DNA of 64,000 bases from the NCBI GenBank assembly GCA_023548195.1, contig JAJHZJ010000028.1, positions 762,001 to 826,000 of the forward strand. The letters run 5' to 3'. The translations under genes and the position numbers were made by a program. Within the stretch, counting starts at the first letter, position 1. Each line of letters begins with the position of its first letter. Below, piece by piece: positions 45,683 through 56,190 of the stretch. Below the pieces are notes generated by a model, which was not told the origin of the DNA, ran no database searches, and saw only the letters and a list, made by a program, of their open reading frames with translations. The stretch is from Bettongia penicillata ogilbyi. Lineage: Eukaryota; Chordata; Mammalia; Diprotodontia; Potoroidae.

Positions 45683-45897
45683 TTGTTCAGTTGTTTCAGA
45701 TACTTTGTGACCCCATTTGGGTTTTTTTTGCCAAACATACTGGAGTGGTTTGTTCTGATTTTACAGATGAGTTAACTGAGGCAAACAGGGTTCAGTGACT
45801 TGCCTAAGGTCACACACCTAGTAGGTTTCTGAGGCCATAATTGAAATTCCAAGAACTCTGGGCCCAGTATTTTTACCCACTGCACACCTAGCTGCCC
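45683..45897 (-). mobile_element. Mar1-type CORE-SINE
   Basis: 'tttgtgaccccatttgggtt', 'catactggagtggtttgt', 'gttaactgaggcaaacaggg', 'acttgcctaaggtcacacac', 'cacacctagctgcccc' in reversed order. Confidence 0.92.
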
Positions 45898-46609
45898 CAT
45901 ACATCACATCATCACATACACACATCAAAATCATTCAGGACTCATGGGAAGAGTTAACGAGAGAAATTACCCTCATCAATCACTCTCTAATAATAAAACT
46001 TAAGCAAAACATAAGATAATGAGAATATACTTATTAAAAGTGTTCACCACTATGATGGAAGAGATCCAATAGAGTCCAGTGATTCCCTGTGGATGGTGAA
46101 ATCCCCTCCAGATGCTCATGTTCACAGGTGAAGTGCCAAGGTACTACATAATCTCCTGGAGGAGATGTGTAATCACTCATTGGGGTTTGGCTTATCCATC
46201 GACATAGGAAAAAACAAATGCATTAGGAAAGGCTATTGCCAAGATTTCAAAATTCATTTAAATAGATCTTCTGCAGTTCATACAACATTACCTATATTTG
46301 AGCCAAGCAGTTCAAATGGAAAATGAGCCAAGCTCAAGGGTGAAAAGAAAGTAAAAAGGAAATAAAATGTGGACTGGATGGGTTTGAGAAATTGCAAGGT
46401 TCTTTGATGGATAGCAACCTTAAAATGAAAGCTATATTTCCAGTACAAATGTTTTTGCTAGTATGGCTCTAAGGTAGTAAGATCTGAAACATCTTAAAAA
46501 CTAAAGATGGATGTCACTCACACAGATAGAAACAAAAAGGCTCAGTGATGGCATAAGCATGTTGTAATAGATGAACAAGCATAAATGGGTTATGATTTTT
46601 ATCTTATAT
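45898..46609. other. Probable old unclassified repeat
   Basis: 46,030-46,200 and 46,310-46,480 read like a worn LINE (RTE or ERV-like impression), but I could not anchor them to a named family. Confidence 0.3.
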
Positions 46610-46710
46610 ACAGCACATATATACACACAGCATACACACAGTATAATATATGTACATGTAAATTTGTATATATGTATCTGTATATGTATATGCATGTGTA
46701 TATACTTATT
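46610..46710. repeat. (CATA/TATG)n microsatellite
   Basis: Alternating ACACATATATACAC/GTATATATG units. Confidence 0.85.
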
Positions 46711-46794
46711 TCCTAACCAAAATACTAAGGGTCTCTTTATTAAATGAGATAAAATAATATTAAAAGATAGGCATAGAAATAATCAAGCAGACCA

Positions 46795-47604
46795 TACTAT
46801 TATTGGAAACACAATAGAAAAAGTAACCAAGTTGGTCTTATACTGCTACTTTAAACCATACTATAAAGTAGATATTGTCAAATCTATCAGGTGCTGGGCA
46901 AAATAAATAATAGGGAAACTGATCATCCAATCAAATATATACAGCAATCTTTCCAACCAACTATATGCAGAAAAATTTGTTTAACAAGTGTTTGACAAAA
47001 CTTAAGATAACAAAAATTGGAAAAGGATCCCTTATTTACCTAATTAATATATTTGTGAAAATAACTTGCCAATTTGGTGGGAAAGGTATTTGGACCTATA
47101 TTTTATATCATATACTCCTGTGAGTTTCAGTGGTTTTTAAATATTTTTAAATGGAAGAAAATAGAAATATTTATGTTAACTCTGAAGGTAGGAATTTTTT
47201 TAATTCAACTTTTTTTATTTTTTAAATTTTTAATTCAATTATTTTTTTTAATTCAATGAATGGAAGAAATTAGTTGGGAGTAATACAAGTATGCTTCATT
47301 GCAAGAGAATTTTTAAAACAAATTTCTTTCCGATAGAGGAAACATAATTAAAATAAAATGATATATGATAGAGTGAACAAGTACTTATGGAAAATGTAAT
47401 AGATAAAAAACTTCACCTTAAAAATGGGTAATAGAAAAAATACAAGGAAATAACTGTCAAAAGAAGATACACAAATTTTCTTAATTGAAAGATTCAAAAT
47501 AATCAGATGCGTAAATTAGAATTATGTTGAAGTCCTCATATCAGTCAAACTTACAAATATAAATAAAAGTGGTAAAATTCAATATTTTTGGTGTCATATA
47601 TGGT
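46795..47604 (+). mobile_element. L1 ORF2 3' region, left part
   Basis: 'actttaaaccatactataaa', 'aggtgctgggcaaaataaat', 'gggaaactgatcatccaatc' match the ORF2 region downstream of RT, with many indels. An AT-rich stretch at 47,190-47,260 interrupts it. Confidence 0.7.
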
Positions 47605-47838
47605 CAGCTAGTAGGTGTAGTGGATAGTGTATAGGACCTGAAGTCAGGAAGGTGTGAGTTCAACTCAAGATTCAGACATTTATGAGCTGTGAGACATTGG
47701 GCAAGTTGATTAGTCTTTGTCTCAATTTTGCAACCTGGAAAATCAGAATAACCCTGCCTCCCTCATAGTGTTATTGTGATGAAAAGATGAAATAACATCT
47801 GTATAATATACTGCATAAATGCTAGTTGTTATTAATAG
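47605..47838 (+). mobile_element. MIR/THER1 SINE inside L1
   Basis: 'gtgtagtggatagtgtatag', 'ctgaagtcaggaaggtgtga', 'gctgtgagacattgggcaag', 'ctccctcatagtgttattgt', 'gctagttgttatt'. L1 sequence lies on both sides. Confidence 0.88.
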
Positions 47839-48240
47839 ATACACTCATTCATTAATGGCAGAATTGCGACCTTGCAGGATCTTTTTTAGAAAGCAATATG
47901 CAGCAGAAGTTGCAAAACGAATCATAACATTTAATACAAAAATTCCACTCTTTGAAAAATACACTTAAACTTTGTTATTCGTATCGTAATAGTTTTAGCT
48001 GCTCCAAGTTTTTCATATGCAATTGAAAAAAAAAAGGAGGGAAGCAAACTAAATGTTTAATAGTAGAGGAATGAAAAGGTAAATCAAGGAATGTTAAAAT
48101 AATGAATACCGTAATTCAATTTAATCTGAAAACTGGCAGAATCCAAAACAATTTGGAAAAATCTTCATGAAATAATGCAAAGAGAAAAAACCAGAATGAA
48201 ATTACAAGCCAACTGCAATTCATATGAGGAAAATTGAATA
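47839..48240 (+). mobile_element. L1 ORF2 3' end, right part
   Basis: 'cattaatggcagaattgcga', 'agaaagcaatatgcagcaga', 'gtaaatcaaggaatgttaaa', 'tcatgaaataatgcaaagag' continue the L1 order. Confidence 0.6.
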
Positions 48241-48249
48241 GATTCACAG

Positions 48250-48740
48250 AATAAACGAATCAACCAACAAACATTTATTAAAAATTTATTATGTACCAAG
48301 CCATTCTAGTTCCTGGGGATACATGAAAAAACATAGACTGAAACTGTCTCTACCCTCAAAGAGCTTAAATTCTAACTATTAAGACAAGTTCATATAGAAG
48401 CTACATATTAAATACAAAGAGTAAATACAACTTAGTTTAAAAAAGGTGAAGGCACTAGGAGTTGAGGAGATTAGAAAAGGCTTCCTATAAAAGGTGCTGC
48501 TTGACCTGTACCTTCAAGGAATACAGAGATTCTCTGAGATAAAGGAGAGGGAGGAAGGCATTCCAGGTAGGGAAGTTTGCCATTGCAAAGATGGAGACAG
48601 AAGATGAATTGCTATATATGTAGAACAAAGAAGCCAATCTGACTGCATCACAGATTATGAAATGGGGTTATGTTCAGTGAGCTGAGGCCAGGTCATTTGA
48701 TGGTGTTAAAAGGCAAGCAGAGGAACGAGATCTATCCTCT
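48250..48740 (-). mobile_element. L2 LINE 3' region
   Basis: 'acatttattaaaaatttatt', 'ctggggatacatgaaaaaac', 'accctcaaagagcttaaatt', 'aggcttcctataaaaggtgc', 'ggaaggcattccaggtaggg' follow the reversed L2 3' region. Confidence 0.8.
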
Positions 48741-49102
48741 AGGAATATTATCTTGTCTCTAGGATAAATTATAAACTCCTAAGAAATGCTTAAAATGATT
48801 AACAAAGCCTTCCCTTCTACCTTCTTTCCTTTCTAGAAGAGTCAGAATCTAGATACACAATGGAATGATTACAACAGGTCAACCTGAGAACCTGCTTAAA
48901 CATTGAAGCCAAAATCCAAAACCAAATAAACCTACTGTAGTTGAGCTTTTAGTAGCAGTGATTTTGGAAACTTATGTACAAAACTAGTTTTCTGACCTAC
49001 AAAGCATCACATTGAACCAAGACGTTAAGGTTTATACACAGCTTCCGATGATGCACAATGGGATACACTCTCTCACAGACCATCAGTGAGTGACAAGGAT
49101 GT
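48741..49102. other. Unassigned, possible L2 scrap
   Basis: 48,750-48,840 ('gataaattataaactcctaa') may be a plus-strand L2 piece. Otherwise nothing recognised. Confidence 0.3.
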
Positions 49103-49112
49103 ATATATGTTT

Positions 49113-49417
49113 GGTATGCATTCGACCTTTATTACCAAAGAAGACTACACCATCAGAGAAGTAATAACATGACTTGCACCTGACTTTCTTTTTTGAGTGA
49201 TGGAGGGCTATGCAGGACACCAGCCTCACTTTTCCTCCATAGCCATATGAATTCAGTGACCAGATAGCACCAGTGCAGGAGTCAGGAGGACCTGAGTTCA
49301 AATCTCACCTCAGACACTTAACACTCACTGTGTTGACACACTCAGCTGTGTGACCTTGGGCAAGTCACTTAACCTCAGTTGCCTCATCCTGGGTCATCTC
49401 TAGTCATCCTGATGAAA
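49113..49417 (-). mobile_element. SINE with 5' inversion (twin priming) and 10-bp TSD
   Basis: 49,113-49,266 is the reversed 3' half of a marsupial SINE (compare 55,560-55,715). 49,267-49,417 is the 5' half in plus orientation ('ggagtcaggaggacctgagt', 'gtgaccttgggcaagtcact', 'ctagtcatcctgatgaa'). Read on the minus strand this is an inverted 5' half then a normal 3' half, the twin-priming pattern. 'atatatgttt' at 49,103-49,112 and 49,418-49,427 flanks the whole. Confidence 0.9.
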
Positions 49418-49427
49418 ATATATGTTT

Positions 49428-49833
49428 ATTAGATACTTGGAGACTGAAATGTAAAGTCTTATCTATTATATACTCAGAGTAGGGGTTCAAAATCATGGTC
49501 AGGAAGCAGGTTACAAAAAAACTCCTCTCTCTTACTATAAAGTAGTACTATCCCAGGAAGACAATTTTACGTAGTGTTGCATGTTGTCACCAAAGTTGTT
49601 CAGTTTTTATCTGACCTGACAAAGGGGTTAAGTCAAATCACTGAATCACTAGCAATAAATTCTAGCTTCAGGGAAAGAAAGGTTTATATAGAGAAGTGAA
49701 GGGAAATAAACCTGGACAGGTACACTGGAGCCAGAATTCATTGGATCTTAAATGCCAAGATAAAGCTTTATAATTTATTCTGAAATCTAAGGACTCTTCA
49801 ATGATATTAAACACATTTTTCTGCTGTTCATGG
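49428..49833. other. Unassigned
   Basis: No recognised repeat or gene. Confidence 0.4.
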
Positions 49834-49856
49834 TTTGTTTGGTTTGTTGTTTTTTT

Positions 49857-50142
49857 AGACCAGGTCTCCTTATCTTGTCCGACCTGGAATTGTAGCAGGT
49901 ACTCATGGGTCAATCTACTAATGATCCAATTAGAGAGCTTTGACTGGTTCCATTTCTGACCTATACCGGATCACCCTTGCAACTTAGTGGTCATCCCACT
50001 CTCAAGGCATCATTAGGTTAACATCAAATTTAGTTCCTATATGTGATAAACATAGTTCACTACTGCTCAAAACTCCCTGGCTCAAAAGATATACCAGCTC
50101 CAGGTTTCCCAGTAGATTATATTACAGGCATATGCCACCAAT
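49857..50142 (-). pseudogene. 7SL (SRP) RNA retropseudogene
   Basis: The reversed 7SL order is clear: 3' end 'accaggtctccttatcttgt', S-domain 'gagctttgactggttccatt', 'tctgacctataccggatcac', 'ccttgcaacttagtggtcat', then 'aggttaacatcaaatttagt' and the 5' domain 'cagtagattatattacaggc' with 'atatgccacc'. It is nearly full length (about 290 nt of about 300). A T-rich run at 49,834-49,856 is the A-tail of a retroposed copy. Substitutions throughout argue that it is dead. Confidence 0.9.
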
Positions 50143-50520
50143 TTGACTAAAATAAGTCTTAATTAAATTGCTTTTTCTGCATGAGTCTCTCTTGCAAGAT
50201 TTAGCATTAATATTTTGTATTTGTATATTTTTCTTGCTTAATGTAGCAATTTTATTCACACACATCTAAAATAAGTTACCTCTTCACCAATGTGACTTAA
50301 AAGTACATTATCCCTGGGGGTCAATATTAGGTACTAGTTCATATTTAGATGAATAAGCAACAGCATATTCTTGGATAAGTGACTGGGCAGATGCCAGAAA
50401 CTATCACAGGTCTTCTGCTTTTGTTCCAGTCTTCTCATATCATAGACCAAGAGAACTCCCAGTGAGGAAATAGACTCCATCAATGAAGATCAGCAATTAT
50501 CTTATACCATATAACCAAGA
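50143..50520. other. Unassigned
   Basis: No recognised feature. Confidence 0.4.
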
Positions 50521-50700
50521 TTATGCTGGTAAATGTTTAACAACTGACTCTCTGAGGAAAAATAAAAAGTAGACACATTTTAAGTGGAGTCTGCCCTATT
50601 ATTTTCTCCACTGCTTTCTTAAGGCTAGACAATCAATAAAACAATAAATCAGGTCTTGATTTACATAAACAAACTGTTCAGCAGCTGGTTCATGCTAGTT
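50521..50700. mobile_element. Unclassified element, second copy
   Basis: Related to 11,618-11,861: both begin 'tatgct' and share 'aaatgtttaacaactg', 'ctttcttaag', 'acaataaa' and a 'ct/cc-tgattt' block at similar spacing. 3' boundary is unclear and no TSD was found. Confidence 0.6.
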
Positions 50701-50749
50701 CTAAGACTCCCCTTCCATAACGGTTTTAGAGAGTTGGGACTGGGATTCA

Positions 50750-50870
50750 TTAGGACATTGAAAGATGAAATTATTTGGGATACAGAGTCACTATACATCA
50801 GAAAGAAGACTCAAGATAGAACCTGGTTTTCCTGAAATTAAGTTTAGTACTCAGTGTTTAGCCTTTTACA
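50750..50870 (-). mobile_element. Very worn MIR-class SINE
   Basis: Faint reversed-core match around 'agaacctggttttcctgaaa'. Confidence 0.35.
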
Positions 50871-50914
50871 AAAATTAAAAAAATATTTTAGATGATGCAG
50901 AATCCCTACCCAGC

Positions 50915-51075
50915 AGGGAATGGTGGAAAGATAACTGAATCTGGAGCCAGAAAATACATTGAAGTTCTGCTTCTGCTCTTTACACAGAGTGTACCTTGGC
51001 AGAAAATATGGTGATATCTCCATGTCTCAGTTCCATCATCTATAAAATAAAAAAATTTGTTTTAGATGCCCTATG
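50915..51075 (+). mobile_element. MIR-class SINE
   Basis: 'gaatggtggaaagataactg', 'aatctggagccagaaaatac', 'catgtctcagttccatcatc'. Confidence 0.75.
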
Positions 51076-51139
51076 TGGCCACTTTGAAAAATAAACAATA
51101 TCTTACATTAAATCATTGATTATAATCAATGGCAAAAAT

Positions 51140-51320
51140 ATACATTGACAAGTCATCTGGGTGACCACAGAAAATTCCCTATGCCACTCTGAGATGCAAA
51201 TTCCTCATCTGCAGAATGGAGATGATACATATATTGCCTATCTCACTAAATTATAACAGAGATAGATTTGTCTTAAAATGCTACAGATATGTTCTATTAA
51301 TATTATTACTTCTCATAATT
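51140..51320 (+). mobile_element. MIR-class SINE
   Basis: 'gtcatctgggtgaccacaga', 'attcctcatctgcagaatgg', 'agatgatacatatattgcct'. Confidence 0.75.
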
Positions 51321-51429
51321 ATTATTGTATAAGAAAAGTACATTGGAATATTACAAAAGAAAACTTGTTATGGTATCTGAAGGGAATAATTGTTACAGAG
51401 AGAAAAAAAATCAGGAAGACTAGGCAATC

Positions 51430-51550
51430 ATAGGATCAATTATTTAGAGCTCAAAGAGACCTTAGAAGTCAACAGGTACAACCCTTTCAATTTAAAGTTG
51501 AGAAAAATGAACAACAGAAGGGAAGTCCAATGTCACATAAGTAGTGTAAA
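51430..51550 (-). mobile_element. MIR-class SINE fragment
   Basis: 'gagctcaaagagaccttaga', 'gggaagtccaatgtcacata' in reversed order. Confidence 0.7.
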
Positions 51551-51594
51551 AGTTATACCTACAAAGAGTATCATGGGCAAATAACCTAAATAAG

Positions 51595-51712
51595 GAATTC
51601 AAGTCACGAGAGGTTAAGTGACTTGCCCAAGAGTGTACAGGTAAGCATCTGAGCTGGGACTTGACAGAAGTCTTCCTGAAGTAATATCCAATATACTAAT
51701 TACTATATAGCA
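51595..51712 (-). mobile_element. MIR-class SINE fragment
   Basis: 'gagaggttaagtgacttgcc', 'gagctgggacttgacagaag', 'tcttcctgaag' in reversed order. Confidence 0.85.
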
Positions 51713-51734
51713 CTTTTTTTTTACTTTTAAAAAA

Positions 51735-51860
51735 TCACAATCTCCTAAAGGGAGGAATTGAGTCCTATTTCTCTTTGTATCTCATCCAAGGTCAAGTGGA
51801 GTACATTACACAAGTTGAGTATTTAATACAAATTTATCTGATGAATGAAATGACTAGTGT
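51735..51860 (+). mobile_element. L2 3' end
   Basis: 'cctaaagggaggaattgagt', 'atttctctttgtatctcatc', 'ctgatgaatgaaatgact'. Confidence 0.8.
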
Positions 51861-52229
51861 ATATTCTCACTGGGCACTTTATTCTTATATCAAAAAACAA
51901 ATAAATAAAGAGAGCCACAAACATTGCTTACAAAAGAGTGGGCATTGAGTTATGTCTTATGCTAGGATTGTAATCTATTTCTGGGAATGAGTTAGAGCCA
52001 ATCTCAAATGATTTCAGATAAAATTTAAGAGAAAAACAGAAGTAAATAATACAAATCTGTGGGAAAAACTCTCTGCTACACATACTAACTTAATTCTAGA
52101 TCCACATAAACTTCCTTGGGAATCCAACAATTGAATTTTAGTCCTAAGCATTGGCCTTAAGCTAAAAACTGATAAATGGAGTATTTTTGTTCTTTAGAAA
52201 ATATTTTCCATATGAAACATGTGTGAACA
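51861..52229. other. Unassigned
   Basis: No recognised feature. Confidence 0.4.
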
Positions 52230-52238
52230 TGTGTAGAA

Positions 52239-52280
<42 letters not shown>

Positions 52281-52350
52281 GTGTATATATATGTATATGT
52301 ATAAATGTGTATATATATATATTATATATATATATATATATATACCTATG
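52230..52350. repeat. Two (TA)n tracts
   Basis: (TA)n at 52,240-52,276 and 52,311-52,343, each ending in a similar 'atacctgtgt' / 'atacctatgt', which suggests duplication within the array. Confidence 0.95.
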
Positions 52351-52814
52351 TGCTACAGGTATATTTAATGTAGGAATGAAAATAATATTTTGTAATAGGT
52401 GTCACACTTTAGGTATATTTATCTTTTTAATTATTGCTACATTGAATTGCTTTTATTTATGTTTAATATAATCTTTAGCCAATGACTTTAGGAAATGTAA
52501 GATGAGCAGATGATTTGCAAATACTTTGTTTGGTTCAGTTTAGAGTCTCTAAGATATCTTTATAGAAGAAAAAAATAAAACCTCACTAATCATGTTTGGA
52601 ATAAGTCTCTGGTTTCTCCAGTTGCCAAAAGTCATTATATGTTAATTTAGAAAAATATGACTAAACACATATCAAATCCTCCAGTATCTGATAAAGATAC
52701 AATTATAGTCACAAGGGCATTATTTGATGGATAGTGTTCTTGTGGATACAGCCAATGTTATATTTGTGTTTCCAAAATAATATGAAAGTTTGTAAATGCC
52801 CCATATTTACTTTG
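52351..52814. other. Unassigned
   Basis: No recognised feature. Confidence 0.4.
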
Positions 52815-52940
52815 TACATATCTATATATGAACATGTTGCCCCTCTTGGTTAGATTGTAAGCCTTTCCTTTTTCCTTTGTATTTCCAGTTTCTGGCCCAT
52901 AGTGGATGTCTAGTGAATATTGTTGATTAATTGATAGAGT
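52815..52940 (+). mobile_element. L2 3' end
   Basis: 'ggttagattgtaagcctttc', 'cctttgtatttccagtttct', 'ggcccatagtggatgtctag'. Confidence 0.8.
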
Positions 52941-53024
52941 AATAAGCAGGTAGTATTTGATTTTGGTTTTAAATGCATTGTCTCATTCTTAGTCTACCTT
53001 TGGCTTGTGGTGATTTCCCTCTAG

Positions 53025-53340
53025 AAATGAAAAAGAAGAAAGAGGAAGAGAAGAGGGGGGAGGAGAAGGACAAGGAGGAGGAGAAGGATGAGGAGGAGGA
53101 GGAGATAGAGAAGGAGGAGGAGTAGGAGGAGAAAGAGGAGGAGAAGGAGGAGAAGAAGAAAAAAAGAGGAGGAGGAGGATAAATGGGAGGAGGAGAAGGA
53201 AAAAGAGGAGAGGGAGAATGAGGAAGAGGAGGAGGAGGAGGAGAGAGAGCAGGGAGAAAAAAGGTAGTAGAAGAGAGGAGAAAAAGGACAGGGAGGAAGA
53301 GAAGGATGAGCACAAGAAGAAGATGGAAGAAGAGAAAAAA
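53025..53340 (+). repeat. GAG/GGA-rich purine tract
   Basis: About 310 bp of GAGGAG, GAAGGA and GGAGGA units with few pyrimidines. The 69- to 143-codon frames on both strands are low-complexity. Confidence 0.95.
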
Positions 53341-53734
53341 GAAGAATCAGTAACCTGGCAACGGGTCAAAAACCTACAGAAATCCTTTTGGAATAAGAAA
53401 GATATCAATTCACCAAGCAAGAATTAAAGATAGTAAGAGGTATATGCCATTGGATTAGCTTAACATTGAGAGAACCTATAAAACAACCAAGATGTAAGAG
53501 GCCCTGTACAGGCAACATCCTCATCTATGGAACCAATAATGTATTTCCAAAAATGGCAGACAAATTACTGAGTTTGGAAGATTTGCTTCTGGAAAGAAAA
53601 AAAGATCATGATGGTACTTCAGGACCGCATCATTGCTAGTAGAACCTGCAGAAAAATTACCCTGAAGGAGTCCATACTTAGAGATGAATGACTATTATGC
53701 AAGGAAGTGGTTTAGACAGTGTAGTCAGGAATTA
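53341..53734. other. Unassigned
   Basis: No recognised feature. Confidence 0.4.
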
Positions 53735-54470
53735 GTACTAGTGTTAAGCACCATCGATACAAAGAAAAACCTCCAAAAACATTCCTTGCTCTCAAAAACC
53801 TTGCAGTCTAATGAGGGAGGCAGTAGGTAAATAATTATGCAGAAGGAAGATACTATATCTATATATCTATGCCTAAATGTGTTCCCTATATCTACATATG
53901 CATAACTACATCTTAATGCATTCCTATATATAAAGGCTTACCTTTTATGTAGAAATATAGACAGATTGGAGATAATCAATAGAAGGAATGCATTACAATT
54001 AAAAACTGAGAAATGGTTCTTATAGAATGTAAAATGGAGCAAGTATAGGAGTGGCTTTAAAAACCAAAGAGATGGTTTTATATTTAAATTGAGAGTAATA
54101 GAATGTCACTGGAGTTTATTGCATATGAGGTGGATGACATGATCAGTCCTTGCACTATAGAACATTAATTTGATAGCTGAATAGAGGCTAAACTGGAGAG
54201 TGGAGAGACAAGTCAGGGACATCAATTAGTTGATGATTGAATTAAAGCAGGTGTAAGGTGAAAATGGCTTATGCTAGGATGGTGTCAGTGTCAGAAGAGA
54301 TAAGAGACCCTATATGAGAGATATTAGACAGACAAAAAAGACTGGACTTGGCAATTGATTGGATGAAGAATAAGAGGTAGTAGGAGTTAAGCATGAAACC
54401 TATGTTGTAAGTCTAGGTTATTGGGAAGATGGTGGTGCCCTCAACAACAGAAAAGTTTAAAAGACCAGAG
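53735..54470 (-). mobile_element. L2-type LINE 3' region
   Basis: 'gttaagcaccatcgatacaa', 'aaccttgcagtctaatgagg', then 'aatgtcactggagtttattg', 'gaggtggatgacatgatcag', 'atgctaggatggtgtcagtg', 'gggaagatggtggtgccctc'. The first part is clearly the reversed L2 end. The rest is the same element by my reading, but an RTE-X/L4 label is possible. Confidence 0.7.
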
Positions 54471-54478
54471 AGCTACAA

Positions 54479-54660
54479 AGGAAGGAAGGAAGGAAGGAAG
54501 GAAGGAAGGAAGGAAGGAAGGAAAGAAGGAAGGAAGGAAGAAAGGAAGGAAGGAAGGAAGGAAGGAAGGAAGGAAGGAAGGAAGGAAGGAAGGAAGGAAG
54601 GAAGGAAGGGAGGGAGGGAGGGAGGGAGGGAGGGAGGGAGGGAGGGAGGGAGGGAGGGAA
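54479..54660 (+). repeat. (GGAA)n then (GGGA)n tract
   Basis: (GGAA)n to about 54,607, then 13 GGG runs spaced by single A from 54,608 to 54,658. This is a G-quadruplex-prone array. The three long frames here are repeat translation. Confidence 0.97.
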
Positions 54661-54959
54661 GTGAAGGAGAGAGGAAGGTTGAGAGTAGGGGAGGAGGAAT
54701 TACAGTAGAAAATGACCTGATAGCAATATATTAGGATACTTACCATGGATAGAATATTGACTGAATTCATCACAGTTTCCCTGCCTTCATATTTGCTATG
54801 GTGGGGTAACAGAGGAGCTTATCAGACTTTGTGTGCTGGCATTTGTACTTAAGAGATCAGGAAACTGTGTTAAAGTTTTGAGTCTCAGTTCCTTGAACCA
54901 ATTAAATCTTGAAAATGGTTTTACCTTATGCAGAAAAAGTCATCAAGCCTTTGCATATT
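54661..54959. other. Unassigned
   Basis: No recognised repeat. A frame at 54,833-55,213 (126 codons) starts here and runs into the following repeat; it is not supported as a gene. Confidence 0.4.
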
Positions 54960-54984
54960 CAGATATCACTCCTATGATATATCA

Positions 54985-55072
54985 AAAGGAAATCAAAGTC
55001 AGCTGCAAGGCATTTCATCATCTCCTTGATGTCATGCTCCTCTTCAAAAGTGAAGGAAAAACACAATATGTT
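54985..55072 (+). mobile_element. SINE/RTE-type tail, partial copy
   Basis: 'aatcaaagtcagctgcaagg', 'catcatctccttgatgtcat', 'gctcctcttcaaaagtgaag' repeat the tail at 55,640-55,715. Confidence 0.75.
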
Positions 55073-55079
55073 AGTAATC

Positions 55080-55728
55080 CAGACTGCCTGAGTGAGGACA
55101 CAGTCAATTGGGTAACTCAGCTCATACTCTCCTCTCCCTCTTCCTTTCCCTCTCTATCTCTCTTTCTTCTCCCTCAGAAGGTAAATTGTGATGGCCAAGA
55201 GCTTCCTAGTTAATTTGGGTTTACTAACTAGATTTCTTTCTCAATGACCAAGTCTTAAACCCAATTTACTCTGTAACTCAAAGAGTGAACAATAGTAGGT
55301 CCCTGTCCAAGTACCACCTAAAGGTTATTTTGGGGCTCTCCTGGCTCAGAGTGAATGTAAATAGTAAATGTTTCTCTTCTGGCCAGCAACCTTGAGGGTC
55401 TTACTTTCCCAGTATGATTTTTGTTGTTAAAGGGGCCATCCCTTGACTCACTTCTTAAAGCGGTCTATTCACTGAATGGGAATTATCTCACTCAAAAGTG
55501 AGAACCTGAAAAGACGCTTAAAAGGGCCAGGGTCTCCCAATGCATCCTGGGCCTTCTCCAGTCATCCTGATGAATATCTGGCCACTGGACCCAGATGGTT
55601 CAAGAGGAGGAAGTGAGACTGTTGTCCTTACACAGCCCTTCCTCACTCAAATCAAAGTCAACTTCAAGTCATGTCACAATCTCCCTGAAGTCATGGTCCT
55701 CTTGGAGAATGAAGGACAAAATCAACAA
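55080..55728 (+). mobile_element. RTE-like retroelement ending in the SINE tail
   Basis: A CT-rich block (55,118-55,182), then about 350 bp with a repeat feel ('agcaaccttgagggtctt', 'ttttgttgttaaaggggcca'), ending in 'ccaatgcatcctgggccttc', 'ccagtcatcctgatgaatat' and the tail also used by the SINE at 49.1 kb. An RTE-type label is inference; a long SINE is possible. Confidence 0.55.
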
Positions 55729-55739
55729 TGCAAAAAGAA

Positions 55740-56190
55740 TGCTCCCATATCCACCAAAATATTTATAGCAGCTTTTTTGTAATAGTAAAAGACTGGAAAT
55801 TAAGTTGATGCCCATCAACTGAAAGAAGACTAAAGTTGTGACGCATGAATGTAACAGAATGTTGATGTGCTATGAGAAAGAATAACTTGGATGAATTTGA
55901 ATAAGCATGAATAAACATTAATGTAAGGAGAAGTAAGCAGAATGGGGGGGGGAATGAACACAGCGACTACAATATAGTAAGTGGAAAAAACGTAAACAAA
56001 ACAGTTGAATCTACTATGAATCATTAGTAACCAAATTTGACTTTAAAGAAGAGTTGTAAGAAACTCATCACACCATCATTTAATTGAAGATGTTGGAGAA
56101 CATGGGTGTAAAATATTGCACATAATTTTAAAATTTTTGTACAAATTGATTAATTTTCTGGACCAACCTCCATCCTTTTCTGAATTCTAT
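55740..56190 (+). mobile_element. L1 3' end, decayed
   Basis: 'aaatatttatagcagctttt', 'gactggaaattaagttgatg', 'cccatcaactgaaagaagac', 'gcatgaatgtaacagaatgt' parallel the ORF2 C-terminus at 9,255-9,330, but with stops and indels. Confidence 0.8.

Noticed and set aside
52969..53427. Ser/Pro- and Glu/Lys-rich frames of 69-143 codons
   Set aside because: Translations of the GAG-rich tract on both strands.
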